DNA of 64,000 nt from SG8-40 sp035528435 (GTDB lineage Bacteria; Pseudomonadota; Gammaproteobacteria; Burkholderiales; Eutrophovitaceae). Below the pieces are notes generated by a model, which saw only the letters and a list, made by a program, of their open reading frames with translations, did no database searches and was not told where the DNA came from. The stretch covers positions 1 through 64,000 of the forward strand of contig DATKYN010000062.1 of NCBI GenBank assembly GCA_035528435.1, in the 5' to 3' direction. A program made the translations under genes and the position numbers. Below are positions 15,783-25,184 of this stretch, one piece after another (positions within the stretch are counted from its first letter, which is position 1; every line of letters starts with the position of its first letter).

Positions 15783-17306
15783 ATGCTTCAAGCTGCCGAT
15801 CTTACGATTCGCCTTAATGCTGCGGATGACGTTGTAATCGCCCGCGCCGAGTTGCCTGCGGGCACCGAAGTCATCAAGGAAAAGGTGCGCGCCGCCGTGA
15901 CCATACCGGCCGGTCACAAGATTGCGACCCGTGCCATGAAACCGGGTGATCCGGTGCGTCGCTACAACCAGATTATCGGTTTCGTTACGCAGCCTGTCAG
16001 CCCGGGTGACCATGTGCATGTTCACAACCTTGCGATGGGCGATTTCGAGCGTGATTACGCGTATGGCGAAGACTACGTTCCCACCGAGTTCGTTGCCGAG
16101 CCCGCGACCTTCATGGGGATCAAGCGTGACGATGGCAGGGTGGCGACGCGTAACTATCTCGGGGTGATTTCCAGTGTGAATTGTTCCGCCCATGTGTGCA
16201 GGCTGATTGCCAAGCACTTTGATGATGATTTTATGGCGCAGTATCCCAATGTCGACGGCGTGGTGCCGATTCACCATCGTACCGGTTGCGGCATGGGAGC
16301 GGATGGTGAGCCAATTGAAGTGCTGCGCCGCACCCTGGGTGGATACGCTATCCATCCCAACTTTTACTCGTCGTTACTGATCGGCCTCGGCTGCGAGGCA
16401 AATCAGATCAACAATTTGCTTGCGGCACAGGGCCTCAAGCGTAGCGATCGCCTCAAGGCGTTTACCATTCAGGACACCGGCGGTACGCGTAAAACGGTTG
16501 ACCAGGGCATTGGTATGATCAAGGAGATGCTGCCTGATGCCAATCGTGTCAAGCGTGAAGCCGCGCCAGCGAGCCACCTCATGCTGGGTCTGGAGTGTGG
16601 CGGGTCCGATGGCTATTCCGGCATATCCGCGAACCCGGCGCTTGGGGCCGCCGCTGATTTGCTTGTGATGCATGGTGGCACGGCGATGCTGTCCGAAACG
16701 CCTGAAGTTTATGGTGCAGAACACTTGTTGACGCGCCGCGCGGTGTCACGGGAAGTCGGTGAAAAACTCGTCAAGCGCATCAAGTGGTGGGAAGACTATA
16801 CGACCCGTCTGGGCGGTGAGATGAACAACAATCCTTCGCCAGGCAACAAGGCGGGCGGGTTGACCACCATTCTCGAGAAATCCCTCGGCGCGGTAGCCAA
16901 GGGCGGCACGCAGGGCATGATGGACGTGTATGAGTACGCGGAGCGTGTTGCTGCGAAGGGCTTTGTGTTCATGGACACGCCTGGCTACGACCCGGTTTCC
17001 GTGACCGGGCACGTTGCGGGCGGGGCCAACATCGTCTGTTTCACCACCGGGCGGGGTTCAGCGTACGGATGCAAGCCCTCTCCCAGCATTAAACTGGCTA
17101 CCAACAGCGCGTTGTTCCAGAAGCAGGAAGAAGACATGGACGTGAACTGCGGTTCCATTGTCGATGGCAAAGCGAGCATCGACGAAGTCGGGCAGGAGAT
17201 TTTCGAGCTGATCCTGAAGGTGGCTTCCGGCGAAAAATCCAAGAGTGAACAATGGGGTTACGGAGAGGATGAATTTGCGCCCTGGGTGCTCGGCCCGACG
17301 ATGTGA
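15783..17306 (+). CDS. UxaA-family sugar acid dehydratase (altronate/galactarate dehydratase type)
   Basis: A 507-residue enzyme. The N-terminal SAF domain (residues 1-95, ending VTQPVSPGDHVHVHNL) is followed by the large catalytic domain: GIKRDDGRVATRNYLGVISSVNCS, VPIHHRTGCGM, GLGCEANQI, LGLECGGSDGYSGISANPALG, MNNNPSPGNKAGGLTTILEKSLG, and TTGRGSAYG with C-terminal Cys. The conserved Cys and His residues fit the iron-dependent dehydratase family that turns D-altronate or D-galactarate into 2-keto-3-deoxy acids. The exact sugar acid cannot be read. AGGAGG lies 6 nt before ATG 15783, so that start is secure. Its product would be a substrate type for the SDR/FAH pair of this locus. Confidence 0.88.
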   Translation: MLQAADLTIRLNAADDVVIARAELPAGTEVIKEKVRAAVTIPAGHKIATRAMKPGDPVRRYNQIIGFVTQPVSPGDHVHVHNLAMGDFERDYAYGEDYVPTEFVAEPATFMGIKRDDGRVATRNYLGVISSVNCSAHVCRLIAKHFDDDFMAQYPNVDGVVPIHHRTGCGMGADGEPIEVLRRTLGGYAIHPNFYSSLLIGLGCEANQINNLLAAQGLKRSDRLKAFTIQDTGGTRKTVDQGIGMIKEMLPDANRVKREAAPASHLMLGLECGGSDGYSGISANPALGAAADLLVMHGGTAMLSETPEVYGAEHLLTRRAVSREVGEKLVKRIKWWEDYTTRLGGEMNNNPSPGNKAGGLTTILEKSLGAVAKGGTQGMMDVYEYAERVAAKGFVFMDTPGYDPVSVTGHVAGGANIVCFTTGRGSAYGCKPSPSIKLATNSALFQKQEEDMDVNCGSIVDGKASIDEVGQEIFELILKVASGEKSKSEQWGYGEDEFAPWVLGPTM

Positions 17307-17394
17307 CAGGCGGGTTGGAAGATCCGCAACGGGCAGTGTGTGATCCGGACGAACCGGGACGATTTTTGTGATCCCCTGATGCAAGGAGACTGTG

Positions 17395-17688
17395 GTGGCA
17401 GATGATTTCGGTTCCAAGGAATGGTTTGAACACTTCCAGAAAATGTGGAATCCGATGAATTTTCCTTTCCCCGGGGTTGTCCAGCCGACACTGGATCCGG
17501 AAGAAATTGAAAAAAAGATCGCTGACCTGAAGGCCGTGGAAAGCTGGTTGAAAATGAATGTCGGCATGATCGAGATGACCATCAAGACGATGGAAATGCA
17601 AAAAGCCGCATTCGAAACCTTGCGCGAATCGGCCCGGCAAAGTGGCACCGCCGGGCAGCAGGGAAAGGGTAACAAGTCAGGAAAGTAG
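17395..17688 (+). CDS. phaM: PhaM-type PHA granule protein
   Basis: A 97-residue protein. The central helix LDPEEIEKKIADLKAVESWLKMNVGMIEMTIKTMEMQKAAFETL matches the PhaM signature, where (L/V)xxEELxKRIxDLKxVExWLxxN is followed by a long amphipathic helix. PhaM activates the PHB synthase and tethers granules to DNA in Ralstonia. The basic end GKGNKSGK may bind DNA but is much shorter than in the classical PhaM. AAGGAG suits GTG 17395, with GTG 17392 as alternative. It stands alone after the sugar-acid operon. Phasin and thiolase genes occur 27-31 kb away. Confidence 0.7.
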   Translation: MADDFGSKEWFEHFQKMWNPMNFPFPGVVQPTLDPEEIEKKIADLKAVESWLKMNVGMIEMTIKTMEMQKAAFETLRESARQSGTAGQQGKGNKSGK

Positions 17689-17720
17689 TAACGGACTTCT
17701 CTAGTCTGAGGTGCCCGGCG

Positions 17721-18155
17721 GTGATTCTCAGGCAAATCGCGTATGGCTCCTCGCAGTACCATGCTGCGCGAACTTTGCGCCAGGCCGTGCTGCGCACACC
17801 CCTTGGGCTGCCATTAAGTGATGACGATCTGCTTGGCGAGGACAGACAGCTACACTTCGGGTTGTTCGCTGAGCAAGACAAACTTGTCGCCTGCGTCATA
17901 GTGGTCCCGGAGTCCGCCGGGCAGGCGCGCATTCGGCAGACTGCCGTTTCGCCCGAGTACCAGCGACGTGGCCTGGCGAGCAAAATGATGCGCGAGTTGG
18001 AGGTGATTCTTTCTGAACACGGCTTTGATCTGGTGACGCTGCACGCGCGCAAGGGCGCGGTCGGCTTTTATCAGAAACTGGGTTATGAAGTCGTTGGAAG
18101 CGAGTTCATGGAAGTGACCCTGCCGCATCAAAAGATGGTGAAACCGTTGGCCTGA
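17721..18155 (+). CDS. GNAT family N-acetyltransferase
   Basis: A 144-residue GNAT protein. The acetyl-CoA pyrophosphate loop RRGLASKMMRELEVIL (Q/R-x-x-G-x-G/A type) is near residues 76-91, preceded by the strand IRQTAVSPEYQ and followed by LHARKGAVGFYQKLGYEVVGSEFMEV, the typical end. It resembles the ElaA/YitI-like group. Substrate unknown. GAGG precedes GTG 17721. It converges with the aminopeptidase gene. Confidence 0.85.
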   Translation: MILRQIAYGSSQYHAARTLRQAVLRTPLGLPLSDDDLLGEDRQLHFGLFAEQDKLVACVIVVPESAGQARIRQTAVSPEYQRRGLASKMMRELEVILSEHGFDLVTLHARKGAVGFYQKLGYEVVGSEFMEVTLPHQKMVKPLA

Positions 18156-18195
18156 GCCGAGCTGTTCCAGGCCGGCGCACAGACATGCTGGGGTA

Positions 18196-19173
18196 CTACG
18201 ACGCCAGCGTCCGCTTCAGTTTTTCCATCGCGGTGACGAGCTGCGCGGTGATGCCAGGTTCCCATGCCGAATGACCGGCATCCGCGACGACCACATAGCT
18301 GGCCTCCGGCCATGCATCATGCAAGGCGTTGGCGGCCCCGATCGGGCAGACCATATCGTAGCGCCCCTGGACGATTACGCCCGGTAGATGGCGAACGCGG
18401 CTGATGCCGGATAACAGTTCGTTCTCCTTGAGAAAAGAACCATTGACGAAGTAATGGGCTTCAATGCGTGCCAGCCCTAGAGCCACGCCCTCGTCGGTAA
18501 AATGCGCGAGCGTCGACGCGCTGGCCAGTAGTGTTGAACAAGAGCCTTCGTATGCGCTCCAGTGTATTGCCGCGCTGACCCGAATTCGCGGGTCATCATC
18601 GTTGAGCCGGCGCGAATACGCACCCAGCAGGTCATGGCGCTCGTTTTCCGGGACGTGGCTGGCAAACGCTTGCCAGGCTTCCGGAAAGAACAAGCGCATG
18701 CCGTAGAGAAACCAGTCAATTTCACTCTTTGTCGAAAGGAATATTCCTCGCAGCACGAGTGCCGTGCAGCGGTTTGGATGTGCCTGGGCATATGCCAATG
18801 CCAGCGTGCTGCCCCAGGAACCGCCAAACAGGCACCACTTGTCAATTTCCAGGTGCTTGCGCAGTCGTTCGATGTCGGCAATCAGGTGTTGCGTGGTGTT
18901 ATCGTGCGTTTCGCCCAGTGGTGTCGAGCGACCTGCGCCGCGCTGGTCAAGCATCACAACGCGATAGAAAGCGGGATCGAAAAATCGCCGATGCGCGGCA
19001 CTGGCGCCTGCGCCCGGACCGCCATGCAGAAACAGCACCGGAACACCTTGCTGGTTACCGCTGATTTCCCAGTACATTTCGTGCAGCGGATCAAGAGCCA
19101 GGCGTCCCGACACGGCAGGTGCCAATTCTGGGTAAATGTCGGTGCGAACGGACGAGTCTGGCGATGCGTTCAT
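18196..19173 (-). CDS. pip: Prolyl aminopeptidase
   Basis: A 325-residue alpha/beta hydrolase. It has YWEISGN near 34-40, the oxyanion loop HGGPGAG (50-56), the nucleophile in GGSWGS (Ser119), VQGRYDMVCP (Asp) and DAGHSAWEPG (His) near the end. The motif set is that of proline iminopeptidase, which releases N-terminal proline from peptides in the cytoplasm. ATG 19173 is preferred to an upstream start because the family starts about 35 residues before YWE. Confidence 0.92.
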   Translation of the reverse strand: MNASPDSSVRTDIYPELAPAVSGRLALDPLHEMYWEISGNQQGVPVLFLHGGPGAGASAAHRRFFDPAFYRVVMLDQRGAGRSTPLGETHDNTTQHLIADIERLRKHLEIDKWCLFGGSWGSTLALAYAQAHPNRCTALVLRGIFLSTKSEIDWFLYGMRLFFPEAWQAFASHVPENERHDLLGAYSRRLNDDDPRIRVSAAIHWSAYEGSCSTLLASASTLAHFTDEGVALGLARIEAHYFVNGSFLKENELLSGISRVRHLPGVIVQGRYDMVCPIGAANALHDAWPEASYVVVADAGHSAWEPGITAQLVTAMEKLKRTLAS

Positions 19174-19270
19174 GAGCACGATTATAGTTCCCGGGCCGAT
19201 GCTGATTCCGGCATCGGGCAAACGAATCTGTCATTCATCCCGAAGATATTCCGCAGGACTCAAAGTGGTC

Positions 19271-20179
19271 TTACCGTAGCTGTCTGACCTCGAAACCCCT
19301 GGCTGAGAGCATGGCTGGAAGACCGTCTTCGCCGACCATATGCATGGCGCCAACCGCAATGAATGCCTTCTCCCCGCCAAGCAGCATGCGTTCGATTTTC
19401 TGCGCCATCACGGCATTGCGCTCAGTCAGAAAACGGTTGTGAAACTCCCTTGCCATGGCGTCCGGAAGTCTGCGCTCTTCCGCGAGCAGCACGGCGCCGA
19501 GATTGTTCATGTTTCCAGTACGCCACGAATGGATCATTTCCGCGACCAGATCGACCACTTCGCCATTGGTAATTTCATCGACGGTGATCTGTAACATGGC
19601 AGATTGCAGTTCTGGCGAAAGGCCATCGAGTATCTGCATTTGTCCGGACATCGACTCCAGCGCCACGACTTGCTTGCCCTGTTCGTGCGCGCGTTGCACG
19701 AAATGGCTCTCAAGTCCCTCGCCGGCACTGTATCCGAGTCTCTGGTATTCCAGCGTCGTGAGCATGAACATCAGTAAATACGGTTTCATTTGGCGAACTT
19801 GCTCGAGCGCAATTCCATAGCGCGCGCACACTTCGTTTACGCTGGAGAGCAAAGCGGGATCGATATGATTTTCGATGCTGTCGGGAGGTGTATACATCGC
19901 CGACATGGTTGCACTGACGGCTGCCTGCTGATCGGTCGGATCGACTTCCAGAGCCACCACATCGGACTTCCCGAAAGCCGATCGGGCTGCTGCTGGCAAG
20001 GGATAGAAATCGGCCTTGCCGACATGAATCGTGCCGAAAAGATACACCGTGTTTTCCCCGGACCGGACCTCCCAGAGTGGGGGGGTATAACCTGATTGTG
20101 CTGAAGTGATCCCGGGTGCGAGCACGATCGCAGCAACGGCGATCAGGCGTAGAAATGCGGGTGTTGCGAAAAAGCTCAT
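19271..20179 (-). CDS. TraB/GumN family secreted protein
   Basis: A 302-residue protein with a signal peptide (MSFFATPAFLRLIAVAAIVLAPGITSAQ). The TraB/GumN motif WEVRSGENTVYLFGTIHVGKADFYPLP follows, and the family ends with AFIAVGAMHMVGEDGLPAML. GumN/TraB proteins have a Tiki-like protease fold with metal-binding GxxH motifs. The role in bacteria is uncertain. AAGGAGGGC lies 6 nt before ATG 20179, so the longer frame upstream is not used. Confidence 0.88.
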   Translation of the reverse strand: MSFFATPAFLRLIAVAAIVLAPGITSAQSGYTPPLWEVRSGENTVYLFGTIHVGKADFYPLPAAARSAFGKSDVVALEVDPTDQQAAVSATMSAMYTPPDSIENHIDPALLSSVNEVCARYGIALEQVRQMKPYLLMFMLTTLEYQRLGYSAGEGLESHFVQRAHEQGKQVVALESMSGQMQILDGLSPELQSAMLQITVDEITNGEVVDLVAEMIHSWRTGNMNNLGAVLLAEERRLPDAMAREFHNRFLTERNAVMAQKIERMLLGGEKAFIAVGAMHMVGEDGLPAMLSARGFEVRQLR

Positions 20180-20325
20180 GTTGAGCCCTCCTTGTCGGCC
20201 GCTTGCGGCAATTGGTTGGTGAGTTGCCGGCGTGCAGGATGTTCCGAACGGTATTTCGGGGTCTCCACGAACGATTGATCGGCGGGTGAATCCATTCATG
20301 CAATATTCACGCAAGGATCAGTCCG

Positions 20326-20331
20326 TATAAT
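20326..20331 (+). promoter_or_regulatory. Possible maeB promoter (-10 TATAAT)
   Basis: A perfect TATAAT lies 31 nt before the maeB ATG. No clear -35 box is found at the right distance. Confidence 0.4.
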
Positions 20332-20361
20332 CGCGGTCTACCCAGACCACCCGGAGCTTCA

Positions 20362-22674
20362 ATGGACGAGCAACTCAGACGCGCGGCACTTGACTATCAC
20401 CGAACGCCCACTCCGGGGAAATTATCGGTTATGCCAACGAAGGGGCTGACCAACCAGCGCGATCTGGCGCTGGCCTATTCCCCCGGTGTGGCAGCGGCGT
20501 GCGAGGAAATCGTGAACGATCCGGGAACAGCGCCGTTGTACACAAGCCGTGGCAATCTCATCGGCGTGATCACCAATGGAACTGCCGTACTGGGGCTGGG
20601 GGCAATCGGTCCGCTCGCGTCCAAACCGGTGATGGAGGGCAAGGCAGTCTTGTTCAAGAAATTTGCCGGAATCGACGTGTTCGATATCGAGATTAACGAA
20701 AGCGATCCGCAAAAACTGGTGGACATCATCGCCAGCCTGGAACCGACGTTCGGGGGTATCAACCTTGAAGATATCAAGGCGCCGGAGTGTTTCCTTGTTG
20801 AACGCGAACTGCGCCGGCGCATGCGCATACCGGTTTTCCATGACGATCAGCATGGCACTGCCATTATTGTCGCTGCTGCCATTTCCAACGGCCTGAAGGT
20901 TGTTGGAAAGCGCATCGATTCAGCCAGACTCGTTTGCTCGGGTGCAGGGGCAGCCGCTTTGGCCTGCCTCGACCTCTTGGTTAGTCTGGGCATGCCACTG
21001 GAGAATATTACTGTCTCCGACATCAAGGGCGTTGTCTATCGTGGCAGAAAAGAAGAAATGGATGACAACAAGGCCCGCTACGCGAAGGAGACCGAGGCCC
21101 GGACCTTGTCGGAGATTATTGCGGGTGCCGACATTTTTCTTGGATTGTCGGCCGCCGGCGTGCTCAAACCTGAAATGGTCAAGAAAATGGCGGACAAGCC
21201 GCTGATATTGGCTTTGGCCAACCCGGAGCCGGAAATCCTGCCTGATGTCGCCAAGCAGGCCCGGGCTGACGCGGTTATCGCCACCGGGCGTTCGGACTTT
21301 CCGAATCAGGTGAACAATGTTCTGTGCTTTCCTTTCATTTTTCGCGGCGCGCTTGACGTTGGTGCCACCACCATTAACGAGCCGATGAAGCTCGCGGCCA
21401 TCGAAGCCATTGCTGCGCTGGCCCAGGCCGAGCAGTCCGACGTTGTCGCCATGGCCTACAGCAACCAGGAAATGCAATTTGGCGCGGACTACCTGATTCC
21501 CAAGCCTTTCGATCCGAGGTTGATCGTCAAGATTGCGCCGGCCGTTGCGCAGGCAGCGATGGACAGCGGCGTTGCCACGCGTCCAATCGAGGATTTTGCG
21601 GCTTACAGCGAGAAACTGACACAGTTTGTTTATCACTCCGGTCTGATCATGAAGCCAGTGTTTTCTGCTGCCAAGGCGAATCCGAAGCGGGTAGTCTACT
21701 GTGAGGGCGAGGATGAACGGGTATTGCGGGCAGCCCAGGTGGTTGTTGACGAGGGTCTCGCAAGGCCAATTCTCGTGGGACGGCCGGAGGTGTTGCTGCC
21801 GAGGATCGAGAAATGCGGGCTGAGAATCAAGCCGGACCGCGATTTCGACCTGGTAAATCCGAACAGTGATTCGCGTTTTCGTGACTATTGGAAGGTCTAT
21901 CACGGAATCATGGAGCGCAAGGGCGTGTCGGTCGATTATGCCAAGCGCGAGGTGAGCCGGCGAACCACGCTCATGGGCGCCCTGATGGTGCGCCATGGCG
22001 ATGCCGATGCAATGATCTGTGGCACGTTTGCCGAGTTCGCCCTTCACCTGGAATACGTCTCGGACGTGATTGGTTTGCGGCAGGGGGTGAACCGGTATGC
22101 GGCGATGAATATGCTGATTCTCCCGCGAAGAACCTTGTTTATTTGTGACACCTACGTCAACAACAACCCGACTGCAGAAGAGATTGCGGAAATCACCGTG
22201 CTGGCGGCCGAAGAAGTGCAACGTTTCGGTCTGACCCCTAACATTGCCCTGCTGTCGCATTCCAATTTTGGCTCAGCCCGCGATGATTCGGCGGTCAAGA
22301 TGAGTCGTGCCAGGCAGATACTTGAACAGAACGCGCCGCAGCTCGCCGTAGAGGGGGAAATGCACGGCGATGCCGCGATTGATGAAGCGATCCGGAACCG
22401 TATTTTTCCAAACTCCCGCATCAAGGGCGAAGCGAACCTGCTGATCATGCCCAATATTGATGCCGCGAACATTGCGTTTAATTTGCTGAAAGTGACGGCC
22501 GGCGAAGGGATTACGATCGGGCCGATTCTGCTCGGCGCAGACAAGCCGGTGCACATTCTGACCCCGACCGCGACGGTGCGGCGTCTGGTCAACATGGCGG
22601 CCTTGTGCTCTGTTGACGCGGCATCACAGCGTCCGGTATCTGCGGCCAACACAATCGGACAGGTTGATCTCTGA
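20362..22674 (+). CDS. maeB: NADP-dependent malic enzyme, MaeB type with phosphotransacetylase domain
   Basis: A 770-residue two-domain enzyme. The malic domain (about 1-420) has AYSPGVAAACEEI, GLGAIGPLASKPVMEGKAVLFKKFAGIDVFDIE and the NADP-binding domain with SGAGAAALACLDLL near 193. The C-terminal domain (about 430-770) is a phosphate acetyltransferase-like module (VVYCEGEDERVLRAAQ, GRPEVLLPRIEKCG), which in MaeB usually regulates rather than catalyses. It decarboxylates malate to pyruvate, yielding NADPH, useful for PHA synthesis. GGAG precedes ATG 20362. Its stop overlaps the next ATG by one base (TGATG). Confidence 0.94.
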   Translation: MDEQLRRAALDYHRTPTPGKLSVMPTKGLTNQRDLALAYSPGVAAACEEIVNDPGTAPLYTSRGNLIGVITNGTAVLGLGAIGPLASKPVMEGKAVLFKKFAGIDVFDIEINESDPQKLVDIIASLEPTFGGINLEDIKAPECFLVERELRRRMRIPVFHDDQHGTAIIVAAAISNGLKVVGKRIDSARLVCSGAGAAALACLDLLVSLGMPLENITVSDIKGVVYRGRKEEMDDNKARYAKETEARTLSEIIAGADIFLGLSAAGVLKPEMVKKMADKPLILALANPEPEILPDVAKQARADAVIATGRSDFPNQVNNVLCFPFIFRGALDVGATTINEPMKLAAIEAIAALAQAEQSDVVAMAYSNQEMQFGADYLIPKPFDPRLIVKIAPAVAQAAMDSGVATRPIEDFAAYSEKLTQFVYHSGLIMKPVFSAAKANPKRVVYCEGEDERVLRAAQVVVDEGLARPILVGRPEVLLPRIEKCGLRIKPDRDFDLVNPNSDSRFRDYWKVYHGIMERKGVSVDYAKREVSRRTTLMGALMVRHGDADAMICGTFAEFALHLEYVSDVIGLRQGVNRYAAMNMLILPRRTLFICDTYVNNNPTAEEIAEITVLAAEEVQRFGLTPNIALLSHSNFGSARDDSAVKMSRARQILEQNAPQLAVEGEMHGDAAIDEAIRNRIFPNSRIKGEANLLIMPNIDAANIAFNLLKVTAGEGITIGPILLGADKPVHILTPTATVRRLVNMAALCSVDAASQRPVSAANTIGQVDL

Positions 22675-23387
22675 TGGCGTCGATGGACAAGCGCATTGCC
22701 GTGGTCACTGGCGGTAACAAGGGAATCGGGTTTGAAATCTGCCGGCAACTGGCGCACCGGGGATTGCGCGTCGTGTTGACCAGTCGCGACGCTGTCCGTG
22801 GAGGTGAAGCGCATGACCAACTCCGTGGGGAAGGACTGGATGTCGTGTTCCACGTGCTCGACGTCGATAGCGATGACAGCGTAACCGCGCTCGCCGCCAG
22901 CCTTGAAAAAGAGCAGGGCCGGGTAGATGTATTGGTCAACAATGCCGGGATCATGATCGATACGCCGCGCAAGGGTATCCTGGACGAGTCCTTGGCTGTT
23001 TTTCGCAAGACGCTGGAAACGAATTTCTTCGGGGCGTTGCGAATGTGTCAGGCTATTGTGCCCATCATGCAGCACGGTCATTACGGCAGAATCGTCAATC
23101 TTTCGAGCGGACTCGGTCAACTCGACGAGATGGGCGACGGGACGGCTGCCTATCGCGCCTCGAAGACTGCGTTGAACGCACTTACCCGCATGGTCGCGAC
23201 CGCCGTCAAAGGTGACGACATACTGGTCAATTCCATGTGCCCGGGTTGGGTGCGTACCGACATGGGCGGTCCCAATGCCGCTCGCGCGGTGGACGCCGGT
23301 GCCGAAACCGCGATCTGGCTGGCGATGCTGCCACACGGCGGTCCGACCGGCGGTTTCTTTCGCGACAAGTCACCCATTCCCTGGTAG
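22674..23387 (+). CDS. SDR family oxidoreductase (carbonyl reductase-like)
   Basis: A 237-residue classical SDR. GGNKGIG (residues 13-19), NNAG near 89, the Ser of NLSSGLG near 142 and YRASK near 161-165 form the NADP site and catalytic tetrad. It resembles carbonyl reductase-type enzymes with KGIG motifs. The start overlaps the maeB stop (TGATG), so it is probably co-translated with maeB and may use the NADPH pool it supplies. Substrate unknown. Confidence 0.87.
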   Translation: MASMDKRIAVVTGGNKGIGFEICRQLAHRGLRVVLTSRDAVRGGEAHDQLRGEGLDVVFHVLDVDSDDSVTALAASLEKEQGRVDVLVNNAGIMIDTPRKGILDESLAVFRKTLETNFFGALRMCQAIVPIMQHGHYGRIVNLSSGLGQLDEMGDGTAAYRASKTALNALTRMVATAVKGDDILVNSMCPGWVRTDMGGPNAARAVDAGAETAIWLAMLPHGGPTGGFFRDKSPIPW

Positions 23388-23504
23388 GCGATGGTTCGCC
23401 GTCAATCGGTTTGAGCGGATACCCTGGCGCACTGCTCGATTTCGCTTATCCGAGCCAATCGGCTTTGCCGCGGCAAGGAAAAAGGCTTGCTTCAATTGTG
23501 CATG

Positions 23505-23897
23505 TCAGTTCGAAGGTGCCTTTTCCAGTGATTCCAGCGGGACGGTTTCCCAATCGAACTCGCCCGAGGCTTCCTTGAGTCCGGCCATCCTGCGCGCGCT
23601 GTTGATGAGCTTCATCGCCTCCTCCTCATGCTGTACCCAGCAATGACGCCTTGCCTGTAACACCTTGTCGGCAATCAACTGGCTTTGGGCGGAGGTCAGT
23701 TTCACGCCGGCAAGATCGTCCGCCAGAATACGCATTTCGCTCTGGCAGGCAGCGTGACTGGTTGAAAAGCAGATAATGGACGCGACGGTCAGCAGATAAC
23801 GCCCGACTGTTGCACAAGCGTAGCTGTGCCGCGTTACCCTTTCCCCGCGGACCAGTATTGAGCTACCGCGAGTGCGAACCAAATGCGTCAGTCTCAT
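23505..23897 (-). CDS. Small secreted protein of unknown function
   Basis: A 130-residue protein. It starts at ATG 23897, with AGGAGCG at a good distance. The N-terminus is long and basic, followed by a hydrophobic segment VGRYLLTVASIICFSTSHA that looks like the core of a signal peptide with cleavage after SHA, although the 30-residue basic leader before it is unusually long. The mature part CQSEMRILADDLAGVKLTSAQ...RHCWVQHEEEAMKLINSARRM is helical and holds two Cys. No family is recognised. Confidence 0.5.
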   Translation of the reverse strand: MRLTHLVRTRGSSILVRGERVTRHSYACATVGRYLLTVASIICFSTSHAACQSEMRILADDLAGVKLTSAQSQLIADKVLQARRHCWVQHEEEAMKLINSARRMAGLKEASGEFDWETVPLESLEKAPSN

Positions 23898-24045
23898 CGA
23901 TGCGCTCCTGATATCGATGGCCTGGCCGGAGACAATCATCTGGATGCCAGGCCGACATTACCAAAGCCAGCGTGCCGATCCGGCGCGAGCCGGTATGCTC
24001 GAACCATAGTATTAGAATACACCTATGTGAAGGAACCACGTTTTC

Positions 24046-24666
24046 GTGTCTTTGATTCCAACAGGTTCAACTTTCAATCGTGAATGGCTGGCTGCCCAAC
24101 TGGCGCGCCGCCCGGTCACGGTAATTGACGATGCGTTGCCGCAGTTTGTACACCCGCCTGAGCGCACGCCGATTCCTGCCGCAGTGCTTGTGCCCGTCAT
24201 CAATCGCGCGCATGGACCTACGTTGATGTTTACGCAGCGGACATCTCACCTGAATGATCATGCCGGGCAGATCAGCTTCCCCGGGGGGCGCGTGGAAGAG
24301 GTGGACAGCGACCGGGAAGCGACCGCTTTGCGGGAAGCAGAGGAAGAAACAGGTCTTGAACGCAGCAGGATAGACGTTCTCGGACGTCTCCCCGAGTACG
24401 ACATCATGACCGGGTTTCGCGTCACGCCTGTTGTTGGCTGGGTAGAGCCGCCGTTCGAGCTGCGCCCCGACCCGTTTGAGGTCGAAAAGGTGTTTGAAGT
24501 CCCGCTCGAATTCTTTCTGGATCCGGTTAACCACCAGGCGCATTCCCGCGAAGTGGACGGCCTTGTGCGCCACTACTATGCAATGCCGTACCAGGAGCAT
24601 TACATCTGGGGTGCAACCGCCGGCATGGTGCGTATTTTGTATCAGATTCTTGCCGAAGCTGGTTGA
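24046..24666 (+). CDS. nudL: CoA pyrophosphatase (Nudix hydrolase)
   Basis: A 206-residue Nudix protein. It carries the family motif TQRTSHLNDHAGQISFPGGRVE, followed by the Nudix box ending ALREAEEETGL (Glu and Gly spacing intact), and YDIMTGFRVTPVVGWV, which is the CoA-specific segment of the NudL/YeaB group. It hydrolyses CoA and derivatives to phosphopantetheine and 3',5'-ADP. GTG 24046 is the start, with AAGGA upstream. Its stop overlaps the next start (TGATG). Confidence 0.9.
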   Translation: MSLIPTGSTFNREWLAAQLARRPVTVIDDALPQFVHPPERTPIPAAVLVPVINRAHGPTLMFTQRTSHLNDHAGQISFPGGRVEEVDSDREATALREAEEETGLERSRIDVLGRLPEYDIMTGFRVTPVVGWVEPPFELRPDPFEVEKVFEVPLEFFLDPVNHQAHSREVDGLVRHYYAMPYQEHYIWGATAGMVRILYQILAEAG

Positions 24667-25157
24667 TGGCGAAGCTAAAGGCACCCGTTACTGCCGCCGT
24701 ACGTGTGCTGAGAGCGCACAAGATCGCGTTTACGGATCACCTGTATGAGTACGAGGAGCACGGCGGTACGATGGTTTCGGCACGCGAGCTTGGCGTGCCA
24801 GAACATGCTGTTATCAAAACATTGATCATGGAGGACGAGGCCGGGAAGCCGTTAATCGTTCTGATGCATGGCGACCTGAAAGTCTCTACGAGGGAACTCG
24901 CCCGAACGATAGGGGTAAAAACCGTATCTCCATGCAATCCGGAAACGGCAAACCGGCATTCCGGTTATGTTGTTGGCGGCACTTCGCCGTTCGGAACACG
25001 CAAGAATATGCCTGTGTATATGGAAAAAACCATACTTGATCTGGATCGGATTTACATTAATGGGGGCAGGCGCGGCTATCTGGTGGGGATGGCGCCGCGT
25101 GAAGCCGTCCGTATCGCTGAACCCGTGCTGGTGCAGGTCGCACAATCCGATGCCTAG
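24666..25157 (+). CDS. ybaK: YbaK-type aminoacyl-tRNA deacylase
   Basis: A 163-residue trans-editing protein. YbaK hydrolyses mischarged Cys-tRNA-Pro. It has the EYEEHGGTMVSARELG region (residues 28-43), the conserved Lys in AVIKTLIM, MHGDLKVSTRELAR and GGTSPFGTRKNMPVYMEK, which is the YbaK/EbsC pattern. ATG 24666 shares its A with the nudL stop. Membership in the YbaK group rather than ProX is judged from the SPFGTRK segment. Confidence 0.88.
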   Translation: MAKLKAPVTAAVRVLRAHKIAFTDHLYEYEEHGGTMVSARELGVPEHAVIKTLIMEDEAGKPLIVLMHGDLKVSTRELARTIGVKTVSPCNPETANRHSGYVVGGTSPFGTRKNMPVYMEKTILDLDRIYINGGRRGYLVGMAPREAVRIAEPVLVQVAQSDA

Positions 25158-25184
25158 GCGATTCAGGCGCGTTCAGGTAGCACC

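Noticed and set aside
20920..22260. 446-codon minus-strand frame
   Set aside because: It is the complement of maeB, with the Arg/His/Gln-rich composition of an antisense frame.
22152..23336. 394-codon minus-strand frame
   Set aside because: It spans the maeB 3' end and the SDR gene on the opposite strand and matches no family.
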